A stretch of DNA of 64,000 nucleotides from Oxalobacteraceae bacterium (GTDB taxonomy: Bacteria > Pseudomonadota > Gammaproteobacteria > Burkholderiales > Burkholderiaceae_D), in assembly GCA_013284265.1 (NCBI GenBank), contig JABTBR010000011.1:1-64000 (forward strand). The letters run 5' to 3'. The notes under the pieces are model-generated. The model did not search any database, was not told the origin of the DNA, and saw nothing but the letters and a program-made list of their open reading frames with translations. The position numbers and the translations under genes are program-made. Shown here one piece after another: positions 1 through 9,322 of this stretch. Every line of letters begins with the position of its first letter. Position 1 is the first letter of the stretch.

Positions 1-387
1 GCGCCGAGGCAAAGTCCACGCCCGCTGCGGTCCGCAAGGCTGTCCTGATGGTACAGAGGATGGACGCTGCCCGCCAGCACTGCGTGACAAGATTATCCAT
101 TCATTAAATATAATTAAAAGCAATATTTTCAGTGAAAACACATTTAATCTCCATGCAAACAAGTCCTATCAAATCGATATGGACTCGGTGGCAACACTAT
201 TTCAAAATGGATTTCAATTTTAAATAAAACCAACACATTCCGTCCCGCGAAAAGGTGTTTTGCTTGAAATTGATCTAGATCAAGTAAATAATGGAAGCCG
301 ATATTCCGGCATCGCCATTTTTTGACTCGCAGTCAATTCTCTCCAAATATAACCGCCCCGCATTATTAATCTCTTTAGGAATTCGCT
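1..387. other. Upstream region of the chemotaxis operon
   Basis: The first ~107 bases are GC-rich. One plus frame (3-107) stays open and ends ...ARQHCVTRLSIH then TAA, so this may be the 3' end of a gene cut by the window edge; nothing identifies it. From about 108 the sequence turns AT-rich and non-coding, as expected for a promoter region. It holds the FNR-type box at 270-283. A TATTCC hexamer at 302-307 could serve as -10. Translated ORFs here overlap the chemoreceptor in other frames and are not credible genes. Confidence 0.5.
270..283. promoter_or_regulatory. FNR/ANR-type binding site
   Basis: TTGATCTAGATCAA is an exact match to the FNR/ANR consensus TTGAT-N4-ATCAA and is a perfect palindrome. 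It is centred about 111 nt before the chemoreceptor ATG at 388. If the start site lies near 314-318 the box sits around -37 to -41.5, where a class II activator binds. This suggests oxygen-responsive control of the chemotaxis operon. CRP-like proteins bind related sequences, so the regulator is inferred. Confidence 0.6.
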
Positions 388-2451
388 ATGGACGCGTCTA
401 CTCACATCAGCAAGTCGCAGGATCTCGATCTGCAAGCCATCAACACCGCGCTGAATCGCGTCCAGGCCCTGATCGAGTTCGATCTGGACGGCACCATCGT
501 GCATGCCAACGAGAACTTCCTCAACACCCTGGGCTATACGCTCGACGAGGTGCGCGGCAAACACCATGCGATCTTCTGCGACCCCGACTATGTGCGCACG
601 CCCGAGTACAAGCAGTTCTGGGCCAGACTGGGGGCCGGAGAGTTTGAACAGGGCGAATACAAGCGGCTAGGCAAGGGCGGCAAGGAAGTCTGGATCAGCG
701 CCTCCTACAATCCGATATTCAACGCCGACGGCAAGCCTTACAAGGTGGTCAAATTTGCCACCGACATCACCGAGAGCAAGCTGCGCAATGCCGATTACGA
801 AGGCAAGATCAAGGCCGTCGGCAAGGCCCAAGCCGTCATTGAGTTCAGTCTGGATGGCACGATCTTGAATGCCAATGAGAATTTCCTCAAAACCGTCGGC
901 TACACCCTGGCCGACATCCAGGGCCGCCACCACCGCATGTTCTGCGATCCCGAATTCGTCAAAACGGAAGAATACGCGCAGTTCTGGCACAAGCTCGGCA
1001 GCGGCGAATACGATGCCGGCGAGTACAAGCGCCTGACCAAATCCGGCCGGGAGATCTGGCTCAACGCCTCATACAACCCGATTTTCGATGCCAATGGCGT
1101 ACCTTTCAAGGTGGTCAAGTTCGCCACCGACATCACCGCCGAAAAGATCAAAAACACCGAAACCCAAAGCAAGATCAGCGCAATCAGCAAGGCCATGGCG
1201 GTCATTGAATTTGATATTGCCGGGAATGTCTTATGTGCCAATGATAACTTCCTTGATGTAATGGACTACACCGCGGAAGAGATTAAAGGCGAGCACCACC
1301 GCATATTCTGCGAGCCGGATTATGCCAATAGCAATGAATATAAGAAATTCTGGCAAAAACTGGGCCGTGGCGAGTTCGACTGTGGCCGTTACAAACGGGT
1401 CGGCAACAATGGCAAGGTCATCTGGATACAAGCCACTTACAATCCCATACTCGATTTGAATGGAAAACCATATAAAGTCGTTAAATTCGCTATCGATATT
1501 ACCGAACAGGTCAGGATGGAAGACAGCGTCAAGCAACAAGCCGACAGCGACGGCCGCAAAGTCAACCAGCTGCTTGAATCGGTGGCCCGCGCCGCGCGCG
1601 GCGATCTGACCGGCTCCGTCAAGATCGAGGGCAATGAACCGCTCGACCTGCTGGCCGAAGGCATCAGCAAGATGATCACCGATCTGCGCAAGGTGATCGG
1701 CGATGTGGTGTCGTCGGCGAACGGCTTTGCCGACGCCTCCCATGCGATCGCCGAACGCTCCACCGGCGTGGCGGTGGGGACCCAGGCCCTGGGCGCCACC
1801 GTGGAAGAAATGAATGCCTCCATCGATGGCCTGACCAATTCCATCAATACCATCGCCCAGAACTCGGCCAATGCCGACAACCTTGCCAAGGCCACCCAGC
1901 AGGAAGCGGAAACGGGCGCCAAGGCGGTGGCCAAGTCGATCGAGGCGATGGACCTGATCAACCGTTCCTCGGAAGACATCGGCGAAATCGTCAAGGTGAT
2001 CAGCGAGATCGCCAACCAGACCAATATGCTGGCCTTCAACGCCGCGATCGAGGCGGCGCGCGCGGGCGAACACGGACTGGGCTTCTCGGTGGTGGCCGAC
2101 GAGGTGCGCAAGCTGGCCGAGCGTTCCTCCCAGGCCACCAAGGAAATCTCCAAGCTGATCAACGAATCGGTCAAGCGGGTCTCGACCGGCAGCGAGATTT
2201 CGCGGCTGGCCAGCGATGCCTTCGACAAGATCGTCAGCGGCGTGGCGAAAACCACGCTGGCGATCTCCGACATTTCCAAGGCGGCCAATGAGCAATTGCT
2301 GACGGCCAAGGAAGTGAGCACCGCGATTGGTTATATCGCTGAGGAAACGGAGAAATCGGCGGCCTCCTGCGACAGCATCGCCCGTTCCACCGACGGCCTG
2401 AACGAGCGCGCGGGCGAGCTCAACAAGGTCGTGTCGGGCTTTGTGGTGTAA
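388..2451 (+). CDS. Cytosolic methyl-accepting chemotaxis protein with three PAS domains
   Basis: A 687-residue chemoreceptor. Three consecutive, mutually similar PAS domains occupy roughly residues 22-130, 145-250 and 266-375. Each has the VIEFxLDGTIxxANENFL start and a [13 protein letters not shown] end. A linker and a canonical MCP signalling coiled coil follow (about 430-687). Its hairpin tip ([20 protein letters not shown]) lies near residues 540-560 and would contact CheA/CheW. I see no transmembrane helix, HAMP domain or signal peptide, so this is a soluble receptor. PAS domains of this type often bind haem, flavin or small ligands; the ligand here is unknown. No CheR-tethering pentapeptide is visible at the C-terminus. 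It is the first gene of an operon with cheR, cheD and a cheW-like gene, and the upstream FNR-type box suggests redox or energy sensing. Confidence 0.93.
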   Translation: MDASTHISKSQDLDLQAINTALNRVQALIEFDLDGTIVHANENFLNTLGYTLDEVRGKHHAIFCDPDYVRTPEYKQFWARLGAGEFEQGEYKRLGKGGKEVWISASYNPIFNADGKPYKVVKFATDITESKLRNADYEGKIKAVGKAQAVIEFSLDGTILNANENFLKTVGYTLADIQGRHHRMFCDPEFVKTEEYAQFWHKLGSGEYDAGEYKRLTKSGREIWLNASYNPIFDANGVPFKVVKFATDITAEKIKNTETQSKISAISKAMAVIEFDIAGNVLCANDNFLDVMDYTAEEIKGEHHRIFCEPDYANSNEYKKFWQKLGRGEFDCGRYKRVGNNGKVIWIQATYNPILDLNGKPYKVVKFAIDITEQVRMEDSVKQQADSDGRKVNQLLESVARAARGDLTGSVKIEGNEPLDLLAEGISKMITDLRKVIGDVVSSANGFADASHAIAERSTGVAVGTQALGATVEEMNASIDGLTNSINTIAQNSANADNLAKATQQEAETGAKAVAKSIEAMDLINRSSEDIGEIVKVISEIANQTNMLAFNAAIEAARAGEHGLGFSVVADEVRKLAERSSQATKEISKLINESVKRVSTGSEISRLASDAFDKIVSGVAKTTLAISDISKAANEQLLTAKEVSTAIGYIAEETEKSAASCDSIARSTDGLNERAGELNKVVSGFVV

Positions 2452-2457
2452 GCCAAG

Positions 2458-3288
2458 ATGGAGCAAGCCGCCACCCTGAGTCCGGCCACCTTGACAGCCC
2501 TGATTGCGCTGGTACGCAAGCACACCGGCATTGCCATGACGGAGCGCAAGAGCATCCTGCTGGAACGGCGCCTGCAGCCCCGGCTGCGCGCGCTGTCCCT
2601 GCACAGCTATCAGGACTATCTGGACGTGGTGGAACGGGACGGCAGCGAAGTGCCCCACTTTATCGACCTGGTCACCACCAACGACACCCTGTTCTTCCGC
2701 ACCCCGCAGGTGTGGAATTATGTGGCACAGCAATTCCTGCCCCAGTGGTGGCGCCAGCACCATGGCCAGTGCCTGCAGATCTGGTCGGCCGCGGCCGCCA
2801 GCGGCGAGGAACTGTATTCGATCGCCATGCTGTGCGAACAATTCCAGCTGGGCCACCCCAGTTTCCGCTACCAGATTCTGGCCACCGATATTTCCGGCCA
2901 GATCCTGGAACAGGCCCGCGCCGGGGTCTATGGCGGCCGCTCGGTGGAGCGGCTGCGCGTGTCCCACCCCGCCTTCGTCAAAAAATACTTCAGCGCGGAA
3001 GGCGACAGCCTGCGCGTGCTCGATGCGCTGAAAAAACAAGTGTCGTTTGCCAGCCACAATCTGCTGCTGCCGCTGCGCCCGGCCCAGCAGTTCGACCTGA
3101 TCTTCCTGCGCAATGTGCTGATCTACTTCGACGCCGAACACCAGCACACGGTGCTGCACCAGGCCCGTCCCAGCCTGAAGCCCAACGGCCGCCTGATCCT
3201 GGGGGAATCGGAAACCATCAGCCGGCTCGACACCGATTATGTGTTTGAAACGCCGATGATCTACTACCCCAGCGGAGCGATGCTATGA
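2458..3288 (+). CDS. cheR: Chemotaxis protein methyltransferase CheR
   Basis: A 276-residue CheR, which transfers methyl groups from S-adenosylmethionine to receptor glutamates for adaptation. The N-terminal all-alpha CheR domain covers about residues 10-70 (ALVRKHTGIAMTERKSILLE). The SAM-binding domain follows, with IWSAAAASGEELYSIAM as the cofactor loop and FLRNVLIYFD as the conserved catalytic-domain motif. Length is normal for a minimal CheR without TPR repeats. It starts 6 nt after the chemoreceptor stop and overlaps cheD by 4 nt, so the genes are translationally coupled. Its likely substrate is the adjacent chemoreceptor. Confidence 0.95.
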   Translation: MEQAATLSPATLTALIALVRKHTGIAMTERKSILLERRLQPRLRALSLHSYQDYLDVVERDGSEVPHFIDLVTTNDTLFFRTPQVWNYVAQQFLPQWWRQHHGQCLQIWSAAAASGEELYSIAMLCEQFQLGHPSFRYQILATDISGQILEQARAGVYGGRSVERLRVSHPAFVKKYFSAEGDSLRVLDALKKQVSFASHNLLLPLRPAQQFDLIFLRNVLIYFDAEHQHTVLHQARPSLKPNGRLILGESETISRLDTDYVFETPMIYYPSGAML

Positions 3289-3791
3289 GCAGCGTACTAG
3301 TCGCCCTGCATTGCCAGGAAGTGGGCATGGGCCAGCTCAAGGTCGGCTGCCGCACCGAGCAACTACATGCCGTGCTGGGCTCCTGCGTCGGCATCGGCCT
3401 GCTGTGGAAAAAGACCGGACGCGGCGGCCTGGCCCACTGCTTGTTGCCCGAAGCGCCAGGTCCCAGCCTGGAACTGAGCGCCCGCTATGTCAGCCAGGCC
3501 GTGCCCGGACTGCTGCGCCTGATGGGCGCCCACAGGGAAGACTATCCCGACATCGAAGCCATCGTCGCCGGCGGCGCCAGCATGTTCAAGGGCCGTTCCC
3601 AGTTGCTCCAGGTGGGGCAGCAGAACGTGCTGGCGGCCCAGAAATACCTGGCCCAATGTGGCTTGCACGTCTGTTATTGCGCGCTGGGCGGGCGCCACGG
3701 ACGCCAGATGCTGATCGACTGCGCCGAGCAAAGCTTCAGCGTCAGCGACCTCGTTCAACCTTTCCAGGGAATTGCTCATGAATTTGTCTGA
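3285..3791 (+). CDS. cheD: Chemoreceptor glutamine deamidase CheD
   Basis: A 168-residue CheD. The family deamidates receptor glutamines to methyl-accepting glutamates and can interact with CheC-type phosphatases. The active-site cysteine is visible in VLGSCVGIGL (Cys34) and the histidine in GGLAHCLLP (His51); a GGASMFKG loop follows near residue 100. The start ATG overlaps the cheR stop (ATGA), and the end overlaps the next gene by 14 nt. CheD next to CheR and a soluble receptor indicates local adaptation machinery for this array. No cheB is visible in the window. Confidence 0.93.
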   Translation: MSSVLVALHCQEVGMGQLKVGCRTEQLHAVLGSCVGIGLLWKKTGRGGLAHCLLPEAPGPSLELSARYVSQAVPGLLRLMGAHREDYPDIEAIVAGGASMFKGRSQLLQVGQQNVLAAQKYLAQCGLHVCYCALGGRHGRQMLIDCAEQSFSVSDLVQPFQGIAHEFV

Positions 3792-5379
3792 TGCGGATAC
3801 GGCAGCGGCCCTTCCGGCGGCGCCAGCCGCTGCCGCCGCCGCCACGGTCGAGCTGTTCGGTTCCTTCTTCCTGGGGACGGACGAGTTCGCCCTGCCCGCC
3901 AGTTGCATCCGCGAAGTGGTCAATTTCCCGGCCCGCATCAGCGCCCTGCCGCTGTCGCCCGCCTACCTGGAGGGCATGTTCACCCTGCGCGGCAGTGTGA
4001 TTCCGGTGGTCAATCTGGGGCGCCTGTTCAACCCGGCCGCGCCCGGCGCCGACCCCAGCCACAAGATCGCCATCCTCGACTTCCAGCAGGTGCAACTGGG
4101 CATACTGTTCCATGACACCGGTGAAATCCTGCGGGTGCGGCCCGAACAGCGCAGCGAGCTCAGCTACGCTGGCGGCGACCGCCACGGCATCATCGCCGGC
4201 ACCATCCTGCTCGACGGCGGCGAGCGCCTGCTGCAGATACTGGATGCGTCGGCCCTGATCAAGATCGAAAACGTCCCTCATGTGCTGGCCCGGAAAGCGG
4301 CCACCCAGCGCCAGAATCTGCACTACCACGCCCAGGCCGACCGCCGCAAATGCGTCAGCTTCCGGGTCGGCGGCGCCGCCTTCGCCTTCGATATGGCCGC
4401 GATCCAGGAAATCATCAACGTGCCGGAGATACACAGCTCGATACTGAACAGCAAACTCTGCCTGGGCCGCATCAATTTCCGCGGCAGCCAGGTGGCCATT
4501 GTCGACTTCGCCGCGCTGCTGTCCGCCGGCCCCGCCGGCGAGGCTGCCGGAGAAGCCGGGCGCGATCCAGGCAGCGAGGCCGCCCGGGTCGCGCAAGCGG
4601 GCCAACGCATCATCATTGCGCGGATAGACGATGCCACCGTCGGCTTCCTGGTCGACGCGGTCGAAAGCATCGTCCATTTCTTCAGCGACGAGCTGATGCC
4701 GATTCCGTTGCTGAGCAAGGCGCGCGCCGGCATGTTTGCCGGCTGCCTGTCCAAGCCGGACCAGGGCGACATCATCTTCCTGGACCACCGCGAGATTTTC
4801 TCCAGCAACGAAATCATGGAAATGCGCAACGGCCACGCCAATCTCTTTCCGGAAGAAGGCGGCGGCAAGGCGAAGAACAGCGAGGCGCGCAACAGCAAGC
4901 GCCAGGTGTATATCACCTTTGCGCTGGAGACTACCTTTGCGTTGGAAATCAAGCAGGTGCGCGAGATCATCGATTTTTCCGACAACATCAGCTGCCCGCC
5001 GGGCATGCCGCCCTTCCTGCGCGGGATGTTGAATCTGCGCCAGCAGATGATCAGCGTGATCGATTTGCGCCAGCTCTACCATATGGCGCCCGCGGCCCGG
5101 ACGGAGCAGTCCAAGATCCTGATCGTCGAGCGCGGGGAAGAGCGCTATGGCCTGATGGTCGACGCGGTCGAGAACATCATCACCGTGGCCGACAGCCAGC
5201 GCTTCACCGCACCGAAGATGATACGGGGCGCCGGCGCCAACGACTGCAGCCTGCGCAGCGAAATGGATGAGGTCATCGACATCGCCAGCGAGCAGGACAG
5301 TACCACCAAGACGCTGAGCGTGTTCGAATGCGGCCGGCTGCTGGAGCGCTTGAGCCGGGAGCTGCCGGTTTCAGCTTGA
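3778..5379 (+). CDS. Triple-CheW-domain chemotaxis adaptor
   Basis: About 533 residues made of three CheW-like domains in series (roughly 25-165, 185-355 and 370-510). Each shows the CheW pattern: an early VRE(V/I)(V/I) strand, a (R)GxxxLRGxxxPVV(N/D)L-type segment and a late GxxVDAVExI strand. CheW bridges receptors to the kinase CheA; a three-domain version could organise a multivalent or soluble array with the cytosolic receptor of this operon. I chose ATG 3778, which follows an AGGGA ribosome-binding site, over an upstream TTG. It is the last gene of the operon and its 3' side abuts a repeat element. A low-complexity Ala stretch lies at the N-terminus. It has no HPt or kinase domain, so it is not CheA. 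Confidence 0.85.
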   Translation: MNLSDADTAAALPAAPAAAAAATVELFGSFFLGTDEFALPASCIREVVNFPARISALPLSPAYLEGMFTLRGSVIPVVNLGRLFNPAAPGADPSHKIAILDFQQVQLGILFHDTGEILRVRPEQRSELSYAGGDRHGIIAGTILLDGGERLLQILDASALIKIENVPHVLARKAATQRQNLHYHAQADRRKCVSFRVGGAAFAFDMAAIQEIINVPEIHSSILNSKLCLGRINFRGSQVAIVDFAALLSAGPAGEAAGEAGRDPGSEAARVAQAGQRIIIARIDDATVGFLVDAVESIVHFFSDELMPIPLLSKARAGMFAGCLSKPDQGDIIFLDHREIFSSNEIMEMRNGHANLFPEEGGGKAKNSEARNSKRQVYITFALETTFALEIKQVREIIDFSDNISCPPGMPPFLRGMLNLRQQMISVIDLRQLYHMAPAARTEQSKILIVERGEERYGLMVDAVENIITVADSQRFTAPKMIRGAGANDCSLRSEMDEVIDIASEQDSTTKTLSVFECGRLLERLSRELPVSA

Positions 5380-5412
5380 CGCTGTTTGCTGGCGTGCCGC
5401 TACGCTGAATAC

Positions 5413-5516
5413 AACCCACGGCAAAGAGCCGGGGGCCTGTCCCTCAGGGACAGGCGGGGCGTAGCCCCTCCCCGGACCCTGGGGTCAGACCCCAGGGGTA
5501 CGCCGTGGGTGTTAAC
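5413..5516 (+). repeat. Interspersed palindromic repeat, copy 1 (full length)
   Basis: A ~104-bp element bounded by AACCCACGGC and GCCGTGGGTGTTAAC as terminal inverted repeats. Inside are smaller palindromes: GCCTGTCC/GGACAGGC around 5436-5454, and a CCTGGGGTCAGACCCCAGGG hairpin near 5478-5497. It lies 33 nt beyond the cheW-like stop, between convergent genes (cheW-like and livF), a typical position for REP/BIME-like elements. Related copies occur at 17356, 27821 and 59563. It could act as a bidirectional terminator or mRNA end stabiliser; that role is inferred. Confidence 0.85.
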
Positions 5517-5554
5517 CCGGCGCCAGCGGCCCCTTCCTTACACAGCCCCCTTCA

Positions 5555-6259
5555 CTACACCTCCAACCACTCCTTGCGCACCGCCGCATCCTGGCGCAGC
5601 TGCTCCGGCGTCCCCTCAAACACAATCGCCCCATGCCCCATCAGATACACCCGCTGGGAAATATCGAGGGCGATCGCCAGCTTCTGCTCCACCAGCAGCA
5701 CCGACACCCCGCGCTCCTTCAGCGCCAATAGATAATCGGCCACCAGCGCCACGATCTTCGGCGCCAGTCCCTCGGTCGGCTCATCGATCATGATCGCATC
5801 CGGATCGCCCATCAAGGTGCGGCATAAGGTCAGCATCTGCTGCTCACCGCCGGACAAGACCCCGGCCGCCACCTCGCGCCGCTCCTCCAGCCGGGGAAAC
5901 ATGCGATACATATCGCCCAGGCTCCAGCGCCCGCTCTGGCGCCGCTCCTTCTGTCCCAGCAGCAGGTTCTGCTCCACCGTCAGCGTGGGAAAGATGTCGC
6001 GGTTTTCCGGCACGTAACCAAGGCCCTGGTGCGCCACCTGGAAGGCCTTCATCCCCAGTATCGGCTGGCCCTTGAACAGCACCTCGCCACGCGCCTCCAC
6101 CTGCCCCATCGCCGCCTTGACCAAGGTCGAGCGGCCGGAACCGTTACGCCCCAGCAGACTGACGATCTCGCCCTCCCCCAGCTTCAGGTCTACCCCATGC
6201 AGCACATGGCTCTTGCCATAAAACGCGTGCAGCCCGCGTACTTCCAGTATCGGCGTCAT
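5555..6259 (-). CDS. livF: Branched-chain amino acid-type ABC transporter ATP-binding protein LivF
   Basis: A 234-residue ATPase of the LivF family, the second nucleotide-binding subunit of a hydrophobic/branched-chain amino acid importer. The signature LSGGEQQML, Walker B with AIMIDEPTEGLAP and the switch histidine region are present. The Walker A reads GRNGSGRST, with arginine where the P-loop lysine is normally found. The codon is CGC, so this is a coding feature and not a misreading. It is the last gene of the five-gene liv operon and overlaps livG by 4 nt (ATGA). The cargo cannot be read from this subunit. Confidence 0.92.
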   Translation of the reverse strand: MTPILEVRGLHAFYGKSHVLHGVDLKLGEGEIVSLLGRNGSGRSTLVKAAMGQVEARGEVLFKGQPILGMKAFQVAHQGLGYVPENRDIFPTLTVEQNLLLGQKERRQSGRWSLGDMYRMFPRLEERREVAAGVLSGGEQQMLTLCRTLMGDPDAIMIDEPTEGLAPKIVALVADYLLALKERGVSVLLVEQKLAIALDISQRVYLMGHGAIVFEGTPEQLRQDAAVRKEWLEV

Positions 6260-7002
6260 GCCACCTCCTCGCCCAGATAAGCCGCCTGCACGGCGGGGTT
6301 GGCGCGGATATTGGCCGGCGTATCGCAGGCGATCACCTCGCCGTATACCAGCACCGCGATCTTGTCGGCCAGCCCGAACACCACACTCATGTCGTGCTCG
6401 ACCATCAGCAAGGTCTTGCCGACGGTGACGCTGCGGATCAGTTCCACCGCGGCATCGGACTCGGAACGTCCCATGCCGGCGGTCGGCTCATCGAGCAAAA
6501 TCACGTCCGCACCACCGGCGATGGTGATGCCGATTTCCAGCGCACGCTGTTCGGCATAGGTCAACACCCCAGCCAAGACCTTGCGCTGGCCTTTCAGCCC
6601 GATCTGTTCCATCACCTGCTCGGCCCGTTCATGCGCATCGCGCAGGCCGTTCAAGCGCTGCCAGAAGGAGTAGCGGTAACCCAGCGACCACAGCACCGCG
6701 CAGCGCAGGTTTTCGTACACCGACAGATTGACGAACAGATTGCTGATCTGGAAACTGCGCGACAGGCCCAGCCGATTGATCTGATAGGGTTTCATCCCCG
6801 TCACACTCTGCTGCTTGAGGCGGATATCGCCCGAGGTGGCGGCCAGCCGGCCGGAAATCAGGTTGAACAGCGTCGATTTCCCTGCGCCGTTGGGCCCGAT
6901 GATGGCGACCCGTTCGCCCGCCGCCACGCTCAGGTTGGCGCCGCGAATAATTTCGGATTTGCCGAATTGCTTGCGCAAGTCTTTCAGTTCCAATGCCCTC
7001 AT
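6256..7002 (-). CDS. livG: Branched-chain amino acid-type ABC transporter ATP-binding protein LivG
   Basis: A 248-residue LivG-type ATPase. Walker A is GPNGAGKST (with the normal lysine), the signature is LTYAEQRALEIG and Walker B is VILLDEPTAGM. The ATG at 7002 overlaps the livM stop by 4 nt, and MRALELKDLRKQFGK is a typical LivG N-terminus; the open frame upstream of it is livM read in another frame. With LivF it would form the ATPase pair on the inner face of the membrane. Confidence 0.93.
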   Translation of the reverse strand: MRALELKDLRKQFGKSEIIRGANLSVAAGERVAIIGPNGAGKSTLFNLISGRLAATSGDIRLKQQSVTGMKPYQINRLGLSRSFQISNLFVNLSVYENLRCAVLWSLGYRYSFWQRLNGLRDAHERAEQVMEQIGLKGQRKVLAGVLTYAEQRALEIGITIAGGADVILLDEPTAGMGRSESDAAVELIRSVTVGKTLLMVEHDMSVVFGLADKIAVLVYGEVIACDTPANIRANPAVQAAYLGEEVA

Positions 7003-8363
7003 GCTTTTGCGCCCCCTGTTTTTACCGCGATATCGGCCTGCACCGCCTGCCAGGTCTCGCTGAATGGCCCGTGTAGCTTGCGCCAGGCCAGCACGCTGAT
7101 CAGCAGCAGGCCGGCACAGATACACCAGGGCTGCACGGTGGCCGTGTCGACCGCCATGCCGAACAACTGCTTGATGCTGCCATTGGCCGCATCGAGGGTC
7201 AGGTGGTAGAGCATTTCGACGCCGGCTACGAAGGCCAGCAAGCCCGGCAATACCGCCAGCCCCAGCAAGGCCAGGCCCGGCCCCACCCGTCCGAAGTAGC
7301 CATGGGTGGACACCCGCAGCAACTGCATGATCAGGCTGGCCAATCCGGCCGGCGCATAGCGCACCAGCAGCACGAAGAACAGGCCCAGATACAGTTGCCA
7401 CGCCGGCGTGAACTCGGACAGCAGCACGGCAAACAGAATGCCGACGATCGCCCCCAGCATCGGTCCGAAGAAGAAACCGATGCCACCGATGAAGGTAAAC
7501 AGCAGCACACTGCCCGAACGCACGGCGCTGACGTTCTCGGCGCTGACGATTTCGAAATTAATCGCCGACAAGCCGCCCGACACGCCGGCAAAGAAGGCCG
7601 ACAGGATCAGGGTCAGGTAACGCACCCATTGGGTGTCGTAACCGATGAACTCGACCCGCTCCGGATTGTCGCGCACCGCGTTCAGTATGCGACCCAGCGG
7701 CGTGTGCGTGAAGGCGTACATGGCCACCGTGCAGACGAACAGCCAGGCGGCGATCAGGTAGTACACCTGGATCTGCGGACCGAAGCTGATGCCCAGCACC
7801 GGCGCGCCGATCACCCGGTTGGTGGTGACGCCGCCCTCGCCGCCGAAGAAGCCGGGGAACATCAGCGAACTGGCGAACACCAGTTCCACCAGTCCCAGCG
7901 TGATCATGGCGAAGGTGGTGCCCGATTTGCGCGTGGTGACGTAGCCGAACAGCACGCCAAAGCCCATGCCGGCCAGCCCGCCGACCAATGGTATCAGGCT
8001 CACGGGAAGGTAGTAGTTGCCGGCACCGACAGCATTCATTGCATGGATCGCGAAGAAGGCACCCAGGCCGGAATAGACGGCATGGCCGAAGGACAGCATA
8101 CCGCCCTGTCCCAGCAGCATATTGTAGGACAGGCCGAACAGCATTACCGTCCCCATCTGCGACAGCAGGGTCAGCGCGCCGCCCTTGCTGAACAGCAGCG
8201 GCGCCAGGATCAGCAGCGCGGCGTAGCCGCCCCACAGCAGGTAGCGCCCGAAGTTCAGCGGGCTGACACTGACGCTGGACGGCTTCATACGCGGACTCCC
8301 GATACGCCCCGCAGGCGCAAGTTGAACATTGGCATTCATGGAATTCATGGTATTGGGCTTCAT
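6999..8363 (-). CDS. livM: Branched-chain amino acid-type ABC transporter permease LivM
   Basis: About 454 residues, with many hydrophobic helices from residue ~35 on. The LivM-type segment YNMLLGQGGMLSFGHAVYSGLGAF and the permease/ATPase coupling region near GRILNAVRDNPERVEFIGYD are both present. I chose ATG 8363 because it overlaps the livH stop (ATGA); an in-frame ATG at 8288 (MKPSSVSVS) is an alternative. The C-terminus carries an extra hydrophobic stretch of ~100 residues after the core permease, making it slightly longer than E. coli LivM. It pairs with LivH in the membrane. Confidence 0.9.
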   Translation of the reverse strand: MKPNTMNSMNANVQLAPAGRIGSPRMKPSSVSVSPLNFGRYLLWGGYAALLILAPLLFSKGGALTLLSQMGTVMLFGLSYNMLLGQGGMLSFGHAVYSGLGAFFAIHAMNAVGAGNYYLPVSLIPLVGGLAGMGFGVLFGYVTTRKSGTTFAMITLGLVELVFASSLMFPGFFGGEGGVTTNRVIGAPVLGISFGPQIQVYYLIAAWLFVCTVAMYAFTHTPLGRILNAVRDNPERVEFIGYDTQWVRYLTLILSAFFAGVSGGLSAINFEIVSAENVSAVRSGSVLLFTFIGGIGFFFGPMLGAIVGILFAVLLSEFTPAWQLYLGLFFVLLVRYAPAGLASLIMQLLRVSTHGYFGRVGPGLALLGLAVLPGLLAFVAGVEMLYHLTLDAANGSIKQLFGMAVDTATVQPWCICAGLLLISVLAWRKLHGPFSETWQAVQADIAVKTGGAKA

Positions 8364-9304
8364 TCGCGTGTCCCCAGCAAGCCCTTGGGCCGGAAAATCA
8401 GAATCAGCACCAGCAGCAGGAAGGGCAGGATGGCCGCGCTCTGGGCGATCGTCACGTTCAGCAAGGCATAGGCTGGCGTGGCCGGGGTGATCACCGCGCC
8501 CAGCTTGGTCAACACGCTGGCCAGCGAGAAGTCCAGCGCCACCGCCGTCGTTTGCATGACACCGATCAGCAGCGAGGCCAGGAAGGCCCCCGCCAGCGAA
8601 CCCATGCCACCGACCACCACCACCACGAAGATGATGCTGCCCACGGTCGCGGCCATGGCCGGTTCCGTGACGAAGGCATTGCCGCCGATCACGCCGGCCA
8701 GGCCGGCCAGCGCGCTGCCGCCGCCAAACACCCACATGAAGATGCGCGGGACGTTATGGCCCAGCGCCTCGGCCGCTTCCGGATGGGTCAGCGCCGCCTG
8801 GATCACCAGTCCGACCCGGCTGCGCGTGAGCACCAGATAGATAGCCGCCAGCATGGACAGCGCCACCAGCATCATGAAGCCCCGGTACATGGGGAAGCTG
8901 GTCGAGAACAGGGTAAACAGCGGCCCGTCCAGTTCGGCCGGGATCGGGTAGCGGATCGCGGCGCGGCCCCAGACCAGTTGCACCAGTTCGACGATCAGGA
9001 ACGACAGTCCAAAGGTAAACAGCAGTTCCGGGATCGGTCCCAGCTTGTGCAGTGGACGCAGACCATAGCGTTCCACCAGTGCGCCCAGCAGGCCGACGGC
9101 GACCGGCGCGACCACCAGGGCCGGCCAGAAACCGAGATGGCTGCTGATCGTTGCGGCAATGTAGGCGCCCAGCATATAGAAACTGGCGTGGGCGAAATTG
9201 AGTACTCCCATCATGCTAAAGATGAGCGTCAGCCCGGACGACAGCATAAAAAGCAGCAGTCCGTAGCTGACGCCGTTCAGCAGAGCAAACAGCGTAAATT
9301 CCAT
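8360..9304 (-). CDS. livH: Branched-chain amino acid-type ABC transporter permease LivH
   Basis: A 314-residue integral membrane permease of the LivH family. It starts MEFTLFALLNGVSYGLLLFMLSSGLTLIFSMMGVLNFAHASFYMLGAY (split here only by position), with the typical LNFAHASFYMLGAY motif. About eight hydrophobic helices are visible. It lies 18 nt after the binding-protein stop and overlaps livM by 4 nt, consistent with one polycistronic unit. Together LivH and LivM form the translocation pore. Confidence 0.92.
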   Translation of the reverse strand: MEFTLFALLNGVSYGLLLFMLSSGLTLIFSMMGVLNFAHASFYMLGAYIAATISSHLGFWPALVVAPVAVGLLGALVERYGLRPLHKLGPIPELLFTFGLSFLIVELVQLVWGRAAIRYPIPAELDGPLFTLFSTSFPMYRGFMMLVALSMLAAIYLVLTRSRVGLVIQAALTHPEAAEALGHNVPRIFMWVFGGGSALAGLAGVIGGNAFVTEPAMAATVGSIIFVVVVVGGMGSLAGAFLASLLIGVMQTTAVALDFSLASVLTKLGAVITPATPAYALLNVTIAQSAAILPFLLLVLILIFRPKGLLGTRE

Positions 9305-9322
9305 GGTAGAAGGCGCGCTGGT

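Noticed and set aside
3..107. Possible C-terminus of a gene cut by the window start
   Set aside because: Only 34 codons with no recognisable motif; noted in the upstream-region entry but not called as a gene.
1231..3159. 642-codon open frame on the minus strand over the chemoreceptor and cheR
   Set aside because: It mirrors two well-supported genes on the plus strand, and its His/Gln/Gly-rich composition is typical of antisense frames in GC-rich DNA.
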